DNA from: Microbacterium sp.
Lineage (GTDB): Bacteria > Actinomycetota > Actinomycetes > Actinomycetales > Microbacteriaceae
Direction: 5' to 3'
DNA: 64,000 nt
NCBI RefSeq assembly: GCF_031179285.1
Contig: NZ_JAPSHY010000002.1
Coordinates: forward strand, 62,001 to 126,000
The notes below the pieces were generated by a model. It saw only the letters and a program-made list of their open reading frames with translations. It did not search any database and was not told where the DNA came from. The translations under genes and the position numbers were made by a program. Of this stretch, positions 39,408 to 50,119 are shown in pieces. Each line of letters starts with the position of its first letter. Positions within the stretch are counted from its first letter, which is position 1.

Positions 39408-39436
39408 CTCAGCAACCCTTTGCGTAGACTATTTTC
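39402..39436 (+). promoter_or_regulatory. Candidate leaderless promoter for the kinase/murQ operon
   Basis: tttcag (39402-39407), 17-nt spacer, tagact (39425-39430), ATG at 39437. Confidence 0.45.
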
Positions 39437-40333
39437 ATGTCTTCATCGCCCCCCGTGATCGCCGTCGACCTCGGGAAGTCGCGTTGCCGGGTTGCTGTGA
39501 GCGACCGGCCGGGTCTTTGGGAAGGTCTCGGTTCTCCCGGTCTGGCTGAGTTCGAGGGGGCCGCCGCGGCATATCAGGCGATCTCTTCGGTGCTCGGAGA
39601 CATCGAGCTGCCCATGGGGGCACTCGGTGTCGGCGCAGCCGGAGCCTGGACGGCTCCCGACGCGGCATCCGACCTGGCGCGCCGCCTCGCGGACTCGACG
39701 CGAGCGCCCGTCGCCGTGGCGTCGGATGTGGTCACCGCGCACGCTGGAGCCCTGGCCGGCGCGGAGGGCGTGCTGCTCATCGCCGGAACCGGATCAGCGG
39801 CACTGGGCATCGAGACCGACGGTGCACGCCTCATCGACGGCTGGGGTCCGGACGTCGGCGACTTCGGAAGTGGATCGTGGTTGGGACGAGAGGCGCTTCG
39901 CGCTGTGCTGCGGGCGGATGCCGGCCTCGGCCCGGGTACCGTGCTGCGAGAAGCGATCGCTGGTCCTGTCGGCGCTCCGGGCGACATCGTGACATGGGCG
40001 GCCCAGAGCCAACCGCTCCCGCGCCACCTTGCCACGCTGGCGCCGCTCGTCCTCGATGCCGCAGCATCCGGCGATCCGGTTGCGACGGGCATCGCCGCAG
40101 AAGCCGTCCGACTGCTCACCGCCACGGCCGTGGCCGCATCTTCCCGCACGACGCAGGTCGCTCTGCATGGCGGGCTTGTCGCGCACGAGTGGTTCCGAGG
40201 ACGACTCACATCGTCGCTGGATGCCGCAGGGCGCGGTGTCACCCGCTCAATCGGCGACGCTCTCGACGGCGCCGCTCTGATCGCCCGTCGCTTCGATCTT
40301 CCCCATGAAAGGTTCGTTCACCGTGCCGAATGA
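39437..40333 (+). CDS. BadF/BadG-type ATPase, N-acetylglucosamine/MurNAc kinase-like
   Basis: VIAVDLGKSRCRVAV; LIAGTGSAALGIETDGARLIDGWGPDVGDFGSGSWLGREALRAVLR. Confidence 0.88.
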   Translation: MSSSPPVIAVDLGKSRCRVAVSDRPGLWEGLGSPGLAEFEGAAAAYQAISSVLGDIELPMGALGVGAAGAWTAPDAASDLARRLADSTRAPVAVASDVVTAHAGALAGAEGVLLIAGTGSAALGIETDGARLIDGWGPDVGDFGSGSWLGREALRAVLRADAGLGPGTVLREAIAGPVGAPGDIVTWAAQSQPLPRHLATLAPLVLDAAASGDPVATGIAAEAVRLLTATAVAASSRTTQVALHGGLVAHEWFRGRLTSSLDAAGRGVTRSIGDALDGAALIARRFDLPHERFVHRAE

Positions 40334-41258
40334 CGACTCTCGACTGACTGCCTTGCTGGACGTTCTCTCCCAGCTCGACACTGAAGCCTCGACAACGGAG
40401 CGAGGTGATCTCGATCTGCTGAGCACGGCAGAACTGGTTCGCCGGATGAACGCGGAGGATCGCCTCGTGCCCGCTGCCGTCGCGGAGTGCTCGCACGAGA
40501 TCGCTGCGGCGGTCGACCGGATCACGGAGCGATTTCGGCGGGGCGGACGACTCATCTACATCGGAGCCGGAACCGCTGGACGCATCGGCGTGCTCGACGC
40601 CAGCGAATGCCCGCCGACGTTCGGCACCGATCCATCGATGGTCGTCGGTGTCATCGCAGGCGGAGAGACCGCGATACGGTCGGCCGTCGAGAACGCCGAA
40701 GATGACGAGGAGGCCGCGGGTGTTTCGCTGCGCGAGCTCGGTATCGGCGAACGCGACACGGTCGTCGGCATCTCGGCGTCCGGTCGCACGCCGTATGTCG
40801 TCGGGGGTCTGACGTACGCGCGCAGTGTTGGAGCGCTGACGGTCGCGATCGCCTCGAATGCAGGGTCTGAGATCGGAGCCGCGGCCGACATCGCGATCGA
40901 AGTGGTGACGGGTCCGGAGTTCATCTCAGGATCGACGCGGCTGAAGTCGGGGACGGCGCAGAAGCTCGTCGTGAACATGCTGACGACGCTGTCGATGATC
41001 AAGCTCGGCAAGACGTATCGCGGGGTCATGGTCGATCTGCTCGCCACGAACGAGAAGCTGCACGCGCGATCCATCCGCACCGTGTCGCAGCTTGCGGGTG
41101 TCGACGTCGACGATGCCGCGCGTGCGCTCGCCGCGGCCGGCGGCTCGGTAAAGCTCGCCCTCCTGATGCTGGCGACAGGTGCCACGGCGCCGGTCGCCTC
41201 CGACGCTCTGGAGCAGGCGAAGGGAATTCTGCGCGACGCGATCGCCGCGCTCTCCTGA
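40305..41258 (+). CDS. murQ: N-acetylmuramic acid 6-phosphate etherase
   Basis: GGRLIYIGAGTAGRIGVLDASECPPTFGTDPSMVVGVIAGGETA; GISASGRTPYVVGGL; KSGTAQKLVVNMLTTLSMIKLGKTYRGVMVDL. GTG 40323 is an alternative start. Confidence 0.94.
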   Translation: MKGSFTVPNDDSRLTALLDVLSQLDTEASTTERGDLDLLSTAELVRRMNAEDRLVPAAVAECSHEIAAAVDRITERFRRGGRLIYIGAGTAGRIGVLDASECPPTFGTDPSMVVGVIAGGETAIRSAVENAEDDEEAAGVSLRELGIGERDTVVGISASGRTPYVVGGLTYARSVGALTVAIASNAGSEIGAAADIAIEVVTGPEFISGSTRLKSGTAQKLVVNMLTTLSMIKLGKTYRGVMVDLLATNEKLHARSIRTVSQLAGVDVDDAARALAAAGGSVKLALLMLATGATAPVASDALEQAKGILRDAIAALS

Positions 41259-41379
41259 CGGCAGATCACGGGAAGCCCGACCTGCGTCACAGTGCGTGAG
41301 CGGATTGCGAACCGGGTGACGTGCGATGCATGAGAGATGCATTTGTGAAAGCACGTGCCGCGAACGGGGAATACCTAGT

Positions 41380-41980
41380 GTGAGCACCGACAGCGACATC
41401 ATCGAACGCTCTCACCGAGAACCGCAGGCGTTCGGTGAGGTCTTCGACCGCCACGCGAGGGTCGTGGAGTCCTTTCTTCGGCGACGGCTCGGCGCCGATG
41501 CCGCGGAGGACTGTCTGAGCGAGACGTTCCTGATCGCTTTTCGGCGTCGCGGCTCATTCGATCGTGAGTGGGCATCGGCTCGACCGTGGTTGCTTGGGAT
41601 CGCTGTTCGAGTCGCCGGTAGACACCGTGCGACGGAAGCCAAGCATTGGCGTGCAGTGGACGCATCGGCTGCACGAGGTGAGCACACGAGCGGGGGCGGC
41701 ATCGCCGAGGCGGACGGGCGAGTGGATGCTGCCTCCGCCATCCGAATCCTCGCCCCGGATCGCGGCCCTGTCCAAGAGGGATCGTGACACGTTCCTGCTT
41801 CATGCCTGGGGCGAGCTCTCGCATGAAGAAATCGCGGAGGCGCTGGGAATCCCGGTCGGTACCGTCGGATCCCGGCTTCATCGCGTCCGGCGCAAGCTTG
41901 CGCCACCCGGAGCACCGACAACACGACTCAACTGGATCGGAAGGGAGATCGATGATGGAACTGTCAGAGCTCGTGCGTGA
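41380..41980 (+). pseudogene. ECF-type RNA polymerase sigma factor, frameshifted
   Basis: Region 2 in one frame (RSHREPQAFGEVFDRHARVVESFLRRRLGADAAEDCLSETFLIAFRRRGSF...SAIRILA). Region 4 in the +1 frame (RIAALSKRDRDTFLLHAWGELSHEEIAEALGIPVGTVGSRLHRVRRKL). Switch near a CCCC run at about 41753-41758. Confidence 0.8.
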
Positions 41981-42996
41981 GATCGAGAGTGCACCCGATC
42001 CCGCCGTCACCGCACGCATCGAACGATCGCGCGCACGTGTGATGACGTCGATCACTACACCGCGCGGGCGGCGGGTGCCGTCCCGATGGGTGTGGGGCGG
42101 GACGGTCGCGGCAGGAACGGTCACCGCGGGAGCGATAGTCGCGACCGTCGTCATCGCCGGGGCGGTCGCGCCCCTGGCAGCTCAGCCGGCGTCAGCCGCC
42201 GCGGTCGCCGTGCTCGATCGCGCGGCGAGCCTCGTGATCCGCGAGACAGAACCCGTCGTCGGGCCCGGTCAGTATCTGCGAGTACGCCGGGTTCAATGCC
42301 TCGATACTTACAGAATCCGAGGGTGCAGTGCACGCCCGGGGTGTCCGCGACCTCTACGTCCCGAGCGACCGGTCAGACGACTGGATACTCGATGACCGAC
42401 TGACCAACGAGATTCTCAATGTCTTCGGCGACCAGCAGGTGCTGCCCGCGTACGAGCGGATGCTGGCGGCGACGCCTGAACGTGACGCCGACCCTGCCGG
42501 CATCGAGTCCTTGCCCGGAGGGCTTCAGACCTGGGAGACCGACGTTACGGAAGATGATCAATACTGGGATCCTTTCCGCGAGGACTATGCCGACATGCCG
42601 CGTGACCCTCAGGAGTTGTTGAACTGGTACCGACAGCACCTGTCGTCTCCGGACGACTGGTACCTGTTTCACACGATCGGTCGCTATCTCAGCACCGATG
42701 TGATGCCGAGTGATCTACGTGCGGCGTCGCTACGGGCGCTTGGCCTCATCCCAGGTGTCGACGTGGCCGGCTCGACTGGCTCCGTGACCACCTTGCGAAT
42801 GTCCGCGGCGCTCAGCGAAGGCAACGAGTTCGGAGACCTGCTCGTGTCGGAACTCGACATCGACACGAGTACCGGTCGAATCGTCGGCAGTCGCGAGATA
42901 TACCCGCATAGGTCCACGAAGCTTCTTCCCCGTGGCATGCCTTGGGTCTCGTGGAAGGTCGATGTTTCGATCGTGGAGGTTGCACCCGCGCCGTGA
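41952..42996 (+). pseudogene. Membrane-anchored sigma-partner protein (CU044_5270-like), frameshifted
   Basis: MMELSELVREIESAPDPAVTARIERSRARVM + TM helix ... GPGQYLRV in one frame. Then YAGFNASILTESEGAVHARGVRDLYVPSDRSDDWILDDR...WKVDVSIVEVAPAP in the +1 frame. Confidence 0.7.
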
Positions 42997-43083
42997 CGTC
43001 GCAGCTATCCCGCTCGTCGACATCGCGGTAAAGGAAGGGGCGCGGCGCCCGGGCTCCCATCACCGATGAGTAGCCTTCGAAGA

Positions 43084-44512
43084 TCAGATGCGTCTGACCA
43101 GCGCGGGTTCTCGGGTGGGGTGGTGCGTGCGCCATTGTCGCGCGGGGTCCCACCAGGCGGGTCCGCGGATTTCGGGTGTGCCGTGATTCATGCGGATGTC
43201 CCATCCGCTGGTGTGGAGTGTGCGGTGGTGGAACCAGCACAGCGCGACGCCGTTGTCGGTGTGGGTGGGCCCGCTCTTGGCGTGGTCTTGAACGTGGTGG
43301 ATCTCGCACCAGGTGGCGCGGACGTGGCAGCCGGGGATGACGCACTCCCTGTCGCGGAGGGTGATGGCGCGTCGTTGGTGGTGGGTGAAGATCCGGTCGG
43401 TGGTGCCGATGCTCACGATCCGCCCGTTCTTGTCGAACAGGACGCGTTGGATGCCGCCCGCACACGCAGTGTGAGCGGCGACCGAGACCGGGACGGGAGT
43501 GTCGATCCCGTCGACGTGCGACCACCCGGACCCGGACGCGAGGTCCTCCGCCGTTACAGAAACGACAAGGGTGGGGGCGGCGCCACCGAGGGTGGGGACG
43601 TCGTCGTGACGGGCAGCGACCGTGAGTACCGCAGCCAAGGCGTCATGGCGTTTCTGCGGCGCGGTGCGAGAGTCGACGAACTCGAGGGGAGCGGTGTCGT
43701 CGTCGCTGGTGTCACGGGTGGAACATCACACCCGACTCACCCGGGTGCGGTGGCCCGTCGACCTTCGGAGAGCAGTACGCGTCGAGGAGGCGCTGCAACT
43801 GTCCCGCTGCATCCGGAAGAAGCGCACCGCGGAGGGAGACCACGCCGTTCTTCTCCCGCCCGAGGGTGAGAAACCTCTCCCGCAGCGCCCGCTCATCCGC
43901 CGGCTCCGCACCGTCTTCATCAAGATAGGTGACGATCACCTGGGCGAGCACTCGCAGATCGTCTGGGATCGCAGGAGGAGCCGCGTCGTCTGGGTCGGTG
44001 GCACCGTGTCCGCGGGCGAAAGCCGCAAGCTCCGCATCCGCCCGCAATCGGTCCGCCGCACCCACGCGCGGCCCGGCCTGCTCGATCGGCCCGGTCGCCG
44101 CCAGCAACCCCGAAACGCCGACCGTCCCGTCCAGCAGCGCTTCCCGCAACGCTGGCCACCGCGCCGGCAACGGCGCCCCGGTGGTGAGCTCGACCTCACG
44201 ATGCATCAGGTTCGCCGTCTTCAGCACCCGACCCGCCTCGTGCGAATCCGTACGCAGTACCCGCTGCAGCAGTTCGTTTATGTTCCGGCATCCGAACCGC
44301 CGCGGAAAAGTATCGACTCCTGAGACACCCGGGCCGCCGTCTATCGACGCCACCGTCTCCAGGATCAGGGCATCCAACAGCCGTTGCGCATGCCCGGCCG
44401 CCTGCAACAGCTCCATCTTCTCGGTCTCAGACAGCGTCGCGCCAGCATCCGCAGCGGCCAGCCGACCCAGGTCGGAAACGACCCGATCGAGGAGCTCCGC
44501 GGTGCTGTTCAT
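43084..44512 (-). pseudogene. DUF222/HNH endonuclease-domain protein split by a +1 frameshift
   Basis: N-part MNSTAELLDRVVSDLG...PDAAGQLQRLLDAYCSPKVDGPPHPGESGVMFHP*. C-part DTSDDDTAPLEFVDSRTAPQKRHDALAAVLTVAARH...CVIPGCHVRATWCEIHHVQDHAKSGPTHTDNGVALCWFHHRTLH. Confidence 0.85.
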
Positions 44513-44672
44513 ACCCACCATTCAACACTGGGCCACCGACATTGACAGCGGTGCTTTCCCCAGATCAGGAGATCTTTAGAAGCCGATCCTCGCCTGCTCT
44601 CGCATACTCCCACCTAAGACCATTTCGCCCTCCAGAACATCCTTGTCGCTAGGCGTCCGGTAGCGTGTCCGG

Positions 44673-45338
44673 ATGCCCCTCGCTTTGATCACCGGTGCCG
44701 CGCGCGCCGACAGCATCGCCGCCGGCATCGTTCCTCGCCTGCGTGCCGCCGGCTGGACGGTCGTCACCAGCGATCTCTCTGACGCCGACCTTGACGCCGA
44801 CCTCTCGACGGCGGACGGACCCGACGAACTCATCGCCCAGGTGAACCGCGAGCACGGCACGATAACCGCCCTCATCCTCAGTCACGCCCACGACGTTCAG
44901 TCCGGCATCCTCGACACGACCGCCGCCAGCTTCGATCTGCATGTCGCCGTGAACGCCAGGGCGAGCCTGCTCCTGATCGCCGCCTTCGCCCGTCAGGCAG
45001 GCGATGATGGCGGCGTCATCGTCGCACTCACGAGCGACCACGTCACGGGCAATCTGCCGTACGGCGCGTCGAAGGGCGCCCTCGATCGCCTGGTGATCTC
45101 GGCGGCGCGCGAACTCGGGCCGCGCGGAATCTCAGCGAACGTGCTCAACCCCGGCCCGATCGACACCGGCTGGATGGATGACGACACCCGCAGCAGTCTC
45201 GGAGCCATGACGCCGCTGGGCCGGCTCGGGCGTCCGGCCGACGTCGCCGCCGTGGTGGAGTTCCTCGTGTCGGAGGAAGGGCGCTGGATCTCGGGGCAGT
45301 TGCTCAAGAGCGACGGGGCGTTCTCCGCGCGATACTGA
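44673..45338 (+). CDS. SDR-family oxidoreductase
   Basis: MPLALITGAARADSIAAGIVPRLRAAGWTVVTSDL; LTSDHVTGNLPYGASKGALDRLVISAARELGPRGISANVLNPGPIDTGW. Confidence 0.88.
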   Translation: MPLALITGAARADSIAAGIVPRLRAAGWTVVTSDLSDADLDADLSTADGPDELIAQVNREHGTITALILSHAHDVQSGILDTTAASFDLHVAVNARASLLLIAAFARQAGDDGGVIVALTSDHVTGNLPYGASKGALDRLVISAARELGPRGISANVLNPGPIDTGWMDDDTRSSLGAMTPLGRLGRPADVAAVVEFLVSEEGRWISGQLLKSDGAFSARY

Positions 45339-45426
45339 GAAGCGGCACTGTCCCGACGAGGGGCCAACGCGACGAGGCCACCGCGTCCCATCCCACCCCG
45401 TCGGTCGTCCGCGGCATGATGAACTC

Positions 45427-46473
45427 ATGAAGACCGACACCCTGCTCGCCGAGCGTCTCCGATCCCACCGGCTCACCGCTCCGACGCGCACGGTGGCTGA
45501 TGCGGCAGGCCACATGCTCGCCGTGCAGAGTCAGGACTTCACGGCCGGGCGGTGGGCTTTGGCGGTGCGGACGAGCGGTTCGCCGACACTGCGCGACGTC
45601 GACAGGGCGTTCGACCGCGGCGACCTCGTGCGGGCATGGACGATGCGCGGAACCCTGCACACGATCCCGGCGCGCGACCTCGGCTGGGTGCTTTCGGTGA
45701 CTGCGGCGCGGCAGCGCCAGCAGGGCGCATCCCGAAATCGTGACCTCGGAATCGACGGCGAGATGATCGCCGTGGCGGCGCGCGCGCTGACACCCGCGCT
45801 GCGTGACGGCGGGCGGACGCGCACCGAGGCGTTCGAACTGCTCGACGGGGTGGGGATCGATCCGACAGGGCAACGCGGACTCCACCTGTTGTTCGCCCTC
45901 ACCATCGACGGGCTGATCTGCCAGGGCCCCGTCGTCTCCCGCGACGGGGTGACACGCGAGCAGCGCTTCGTGCTCGTGGAAGACCACATCCGCGAGCACG
46001 CGACGCCCGACGATCCGCTCGCGGAGCTGTTCGTGCGGTACCTCGACGGGCACGGGCCGGCGAAGGTCACCGACTTCGCATGGTGGTCCGGACTCACGCT
46101 CGGTGTGTCGAGGGAGGCCGCCGAGCGTGCCGCCGCTCGCGTCGAGGAAGTCGCCGAGGGCGTGTTCGCCGCGAAGAGCCGCCCGCGCCGCTCGCCGAAG
46201 GCGGCATCCGTCCATGCCCTCGGCGCCTTCGACGAGTACTACATCTCGTATGCGGACCGCGCCACGGTCTGCGCGCCCGAGCACCTCGCCGCCGTCGGCC
46301 CCGGCAAGAACGGAATGGTGCGCGCCACGCTCGTCGAGAAGGGGCGGGTCATCGGATGCTGGACCCATGCGAGCGCGTCGCTCGGAGCCCCGGCCGAGTT
46401 CTTCGAGGCAGCGGCCGACACGGATGCCGTCGCCGATGCGCTCGTCCGGTTCACGCGATTCATCGGAGCGTGA
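45427..46473 (+). CDS. Winged-helix DNA-binding protein of the AlkZ/YcaQ-like (HTH_42) family
   Basis: AAGHMLAVQSQDFTAGRWALAVRTSG; VRAWTMRGTLHTIPARDLGWVL. Confidence 0.85.
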   Translation: MKTDTLLAERLRSHRLTAPTRTVADAAGHMLAVQSQDFTAGRWALAVRTSGSPTLRDVDRAFDRGDLVRAWTMRGTLHTIPARDLGWVLSVTAARQRQQGASRNRDLGIDGEMIAVAARALTPALRDGGRTRTEAFELLDGVGIDPTGQRGLHLLFALTIDGLICQGPVVSRDGVTREQRFVLVEDHIREHATPDDPLAELFVRYLDGHGPAKVTDFAWWSGLTLGVSREAAERAAARVEEVAEGVFAAKSRPRRSPKAASVHALGAFDEYYISYADRATVCAPEHLAAVGPGKNGMVRATLVEKGRVIGCWTHASASLGAPAEFFEAAADTDAVADALVRFTRFIGA

Positions 46474-46477
46474 GCGC

Positions 46478-47920
46478 CTACTCGCTCGCGTGCCGCCCGA
46501 GGAAGGCGTAGACCTCGTTGTCGTCGACCCCGGGGAAGGCGCCACGGGGGAGCGGCGAGAACATGTGTGTGTGCACACGCGCGCTGGGCCAGGCCTTGCC
46601 GTTCCAGCGGTCGGCGAGCTCTGACGGCGGACGTCGGCAGCACGCCTCGTCGGGGCAGGTCGATGTCGCCCGATCCGTCGTCTCGCGTCCGCGCCACCAG
46701 CGCGCGTCGTCGAACGGAACGCCGACCGTCACCGAGAACTCCCCGTCGCTGGACGCACCCGTCTGCGTCGAGCACCAGAAGGTGCCAGACGGGGTGTCGG
46801 TGTACTGGTGGTGCTCTGTCGTGCGGTTCTGCTGCGTGAACGCGGCCCTGGCCTGGAACTTGCGGCACACGCGCTGACCCTCGACGGCCCCGGTGACGTC
46901 CATCGGCAGTGGCAGATCGTCGTTCTCGTAGACGCGGGCGATCGCCCCGGTGGCGTCGACGCGGAGGAAGTGCAGACGCATCCCGAGATGCTGGGTGAGC
47001 AGATTCGTCATCCGCATTCCGGCGGCCTCATGGGTGACGCCGAATGCGTCTCGGAAGTCCTCGACGGCGAGGTTGCGGTCCTTCTTCGCCTGCTGCAGGA
47101 ACGCGACGGATGCCGTCTCCGGCATGAGGCAGCAGGCGGCGAAGTAGTTGATCTCGAGGCGCTGCTGCAGGAAGTCGGCGTAGTCGGTCGGGGGAGTGTG
47201 ACCGAGAAGGCGGTGCGCCATCGCCTGGAGGGCCATGGACCGCAGGCCGTGTCCTCCCGGGATGGATGCCGGGGGCAGATAGATCCGTCCGTTCTCGAGG
47301 TCGGTCACCGATCGCGTGGAGTGCGGCAGGTCGTTGACGTAGATCAGCTCGAAGCCCAGCTTCTCGGCCATGATGTTCACCGTGCGGTGCGTGAGGGCGC
47401 CCTGCGTGTGACCGGCGGAGCGCAGCTGCTTCTCGGCGAGCTTCTCGATCTCGGGAAGGTAGTTGTGCTGGGCGCGCATGCGCAGGCGCAGTTCGGTGTT
47501 CGCGCGCCTCGCCTCCTCCGGTGTGGCGATCGCCTCCCGCTCTCGGCGCTGCAGCTCGCGGTGAAGACCGAGGAGCGACTCGAGGGTCTCGTCACTCATC
47601 GCCTTGGTGACCCGCACCGGTGCGATTCCCAGTTGACGGAAGACCGGGCTCTCCTGCGCGCGCTCGAGCTCGATCTCCAGCGCCGCTCGCCGGTTCGGCG
47701 GCTCCCCGGAGATGAGGTCCGCGACCTCCGTGCCCGTGGCGTGAGCGATGGCCTGGAGGAGCGACAGTTTGGGCTCGCGCTTGCCGTTCTCGATCAGGCT
47801 CAGCTGTGAGCCGGCGACACCCACGAGGGCACCGAGTTCGTCGAGTGTGAAGCCGTTGTCGAGCCGGTGGTGGCGGATGCGGTGGCCGAGGGTGGTGAGG
47901 TGGATGCCGGAGGACGCCAT
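46478..47920 (-). CDS. XRE/ImmA-type short-chain acyl-CoA regulator (RamB-like)
   Basis: [49 protein letters not shown]; ImmA-like middle region; long C-terminal Cys-containing domain. Divergent from pckG. Confidence 0.88.
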   Translation of the reverse strand: MASSGIHLTTLGHRIRHHRLDNGFTLDELGALVGVAGSQLSLIENGKREPKLSLLQAIAHATGTEVADLISGEPPNRRAALEIELERAQESPVFRQLGIAPVRVTKAMSDETLESLLGLHRELQRREREAIATPEEARRANTELRLRMRAQHNYLPEIEKLAEKQLRSAGHTQGALTHRTVNIMAEKLGFELIYVNDLPHSTRSVTDLENGRIYLPPASIPGGHGLRSMALQAMAHRLLGHTPPTDYADFLQQRLEINYFAACCLMPETASVAFLQQAKKDRNLAVEDFRDAFGVTHEAAGMRMTNLLTQHLGMRLHFLRVDATGAIARVYENDDLPLPMDVTGAVEGQRVCRKFQARAAFTQQNRTTEHHQYTDTPSGTFWCSTQTGASSDGEFSVTVGVPFDDARWWRGRETTDRATSTCPDEACCRRPPSELADRWNGKAWPSARVHTHMFSPLPRGAFPGVDDNEVYAFLGRHASE

Positions 47921-48030
47921 TCCTTGAGCATAGCGAAAGATCTGAACTTTTTACGAGGCATCAAGCCGGAAAATCCTGTGATTCGCGAAGAAGATGGATG
48001 CACAGCCGCACACTTCAAAGGAGCAGAGCC

Positions 48031-49896
48031 ATGGCCATCGCCGAAGTCTTCACCCCGCGCACGTCCGCCGTCGCCCCCGCGCGCACTTTCGGAACGGCCC
48101 CGAGCTACGACACTCCCGCGATGGCAGAGCTCGTGGCGTGGGTGGCGGAGATCCGCAGCCTCACCCAGCCGGCCGACGTGCACTGGGTGGACGGCTCGCG
48201 AGCCGAGAACGACTGGCTGCTGCGCGGTCTCGTCGACGAGGGCAAGCTCATCAAGCTCAATCCGGAATGGCGGCCGGGGTCGTACCTCGCACGCTCCCAC
48301 CCGAGCGACGTCGCCCGGACCGAAGGCCGCACTTTCATCTCGTCCGAGCGGGAGGAGGACGCGGGCCCGACCAACAACTGGGCGGATCCCGCCGAGATGC
48401 GCCAGAAGATGAACGGACTCTTCGAGGGATCGATGCGGGGACGCACGATGTACGTCGTGCCGTTCTCGATGGGGCCGGTGGGCGGGCCCTTCTCTCACAT
48501 CGGGGTGCAGATCACCGACAGTGCGTACGCGGTGGCATCCATCGGCATCATGACCAGGGTGGGCGACGCCGTGACGCGTCGGATCGCAGACGGCGCCCCG
48601 TGGGTCAAGACGGTGCACTCGGTCGGTGCTCCGCTGGCGCAGGGGGAGCCTGACGTCGAGTGGCCGTGCAACGACGAGAAGTACATCGTGCACTTCCCCG
48701 ACACCCTCGAGGTGTACTCATACGGCTCTGGCTACGGCGGGAATGCGATTCTCGCGAAGAAGTGCTTCGCGCTGCGCATCGCGTCGGTCATCGCCCGAGA
48801 CGAAGGCTGGCTCGCCGAGCACATGCTGCTCATCCGGGTGATCGACCCGAACGGCAAGCAGTACCACGTGGCCGCAGCGTTCCCCTCCGCCTGCGGAAAG
48901 ACGAACCTGGCGATGCTGCGTCCCACGATTCCGGGCTGGCGGGTCGAAACCCTCGGCGACGACATCGCCTGGATCCGCCCCGGCGAGGACGGGCGACTGT
49001 GGGCGATCAACCCCGAGGCGGGGTTCTTCGGCGTCGCCCCGGGCACCGGTGAGTCGACGAACGTCACGGCGGTCGAGACGCTCTGGGGCAACACCATCTT
49101 CACGAACGTCGCACTCCGCCCCGACGGGGACGTCTGGTGGGAGGGCCTGACCGAGGAGGCGCCCGCCGAGCTCATCGACTGGGAGGGCAACGACTGGACT
49201 CGTGACTGCGGACGGCCGGCGGCGCACCCGAACTCGCGCTTCACTGTCTCTGCTGCGCAGTGCCCGCAGATATCCGAGGACTGGGAGCAGGCCGTGCCGC
49301 TCGATGTGATCCTCTTCGGGGGCCGTCGTGCCACCAACGTTCCGCTCGTCGTCGAGGCGACCGACTGGACGCACGGTGTCTTCCTCGGCTCCAACATCTC
49401 CTCCGAGCGCACGGCAGCAGCCGAGGGCACCGTCGGAGAGCTGCGCCGCGACCCCTTCGCGATGCTGCCCTTCTGCGGCTACAACATGGGCGACTACTTC
49501 GCTCACTGGCTGAAGGTCGGACGCTCTCTGCGCTTCGACCGTGCGCCGCGCATCTTCCAGGTGAACTGGTTCCGCCGCGGTGACGACGGCCGGTTCCTGT
49601 GGCCGGGCTTCGGTGACAACTCGCGCGTCGTGGACTGGATCATCCGCCGCATCGCCGGAGAGGTTCCCGCCGTCGACAGCCCGATCGGCCGGCTGCCGCG
49701 CGTGAGGGATCTGAACCTCGACGGTCTCGACCTGCCTGAGGCCGACCTCGAGGAGCTGTTCTCCATCGATCCGGCGGCCTGGTCGACGGAAGCCGACCTG
49801 ACCGAGGAGTTCTACGACACCTTCGGTGACAAGCTCCCGGCTGCCCTGCGCGCCGAGCTGGCCGCGCTCCGCTACCGACTCGCGCAGGCGCGCTGA
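48031..49896 (+). CDS. pckG: Phosphoenolpyruvate carboxykinase (GTP)
   Basis: [55 protein letters not shown]-free GTP-PEPCK motif [25 protein letters not shown] aaaggag at 48017. Confidence 0.96.
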   Translation: MAIAEVFTPRTSAVAPARTFGTAPSYDTPAMAELVAWVAEIRSLTQPADVHWVDGSRAENDWLLRGLVDEGKLIKLNPEWRPGSYLARSHPSDVARTEGRTFISSEREEDAGPTNNWADPAEMRQKMNGLFEGSMRGRTMYVVPFSMGPVGGPFSHIGVQITDSAYAVASIGIMTRVGDAVTRRIADGAPWVKTVHSVGAPLAQGEPDVEWPCNDEKYIVHFPDTLEVYSYGSGYGGNAILAKKCFALRIASVIARDEGWLAEHMLLIRVIDPNGKQYHVAAAFPSACGKTNLAMLRPTIPGWRVETLGDDIAWIRPGEDGRLWAINPEAGFFGVAPGTGESTNVTAVETLWGNTIFTNVALRPDGDVWWEGLTEEAPAELIDWEGNDWTRDCGRPAAHPNSRFTVSAAQCPQISEDWEQAVPLDVILFGGRRATNVPLVVEATDWTHGVFLGSNISSERTAAAEGTVGELRRDPFAMLPFCGYNMGDYFAHWLKVGRSLRFDRAPRIFQVNWFRRGDDGRFLWPGFGDNSRVVDWIIRRIAGEVPAVDSPIGRLPRVRDLNLDGLDLPEADLEELFSIDPAAWSTEADLTEEFYDTFGDKLPAALRAELAALRYRLAQAR

Positions 49897-49951
49897 CAGA
49901 CCGGTGCCGGTTCGGGGAGCCGGCACCTCTGCACCGCTCGGTGCCCATGCC

Positions 49952-50013
49952 CGCGAAGGCGGGATGCCGCGGACGAACCCATGGCTGAGTGGTTCCGGCA
50001 TCCCGCCTTCGCG
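49952..50013. terminator. Large hairpin after pckG
   Basis: Perfect 18-bp arms cgcgaaggcgggatgccg (49952-49969) / cggcatcccgccttcgcg (49996-50013), 26-nt loop. Confidence 0.75.
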
Positions 50014-50119
50014 CCCCCTTCCCCTTGTTGATCCGCGAGAGTGCACGTGCGCGCCGGGAGGCTGACTTTGCGCCACTGTCTCGGCGTGAAGATGCAGTCT
50101 CGCGGAGGAGGGAGAGATC

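Noticed and set aside
41311-41345. gatgcat direct repeat upstream of the sigma gene as an ECF promoter
   Set aside because: Short and without a recognisable ECF -35/-10 pair; not distinguishable from chance.
41784-41787. TCG-TGA-C stop in the sigma factor as a recoding site
   Set aside because: The sigma region-4 signature in the second frame already begins upstream (RIAALSKRDRD), so the actual shift is nearer the CCCC run.
42812-43525. 237-aa minus-strand ORF overlapping the DUF222 C-terminal half
   Set aside because: His/Arg/Pro-rich translation in the wrong frame; HNH residues lie in the 43084-43638 frame.
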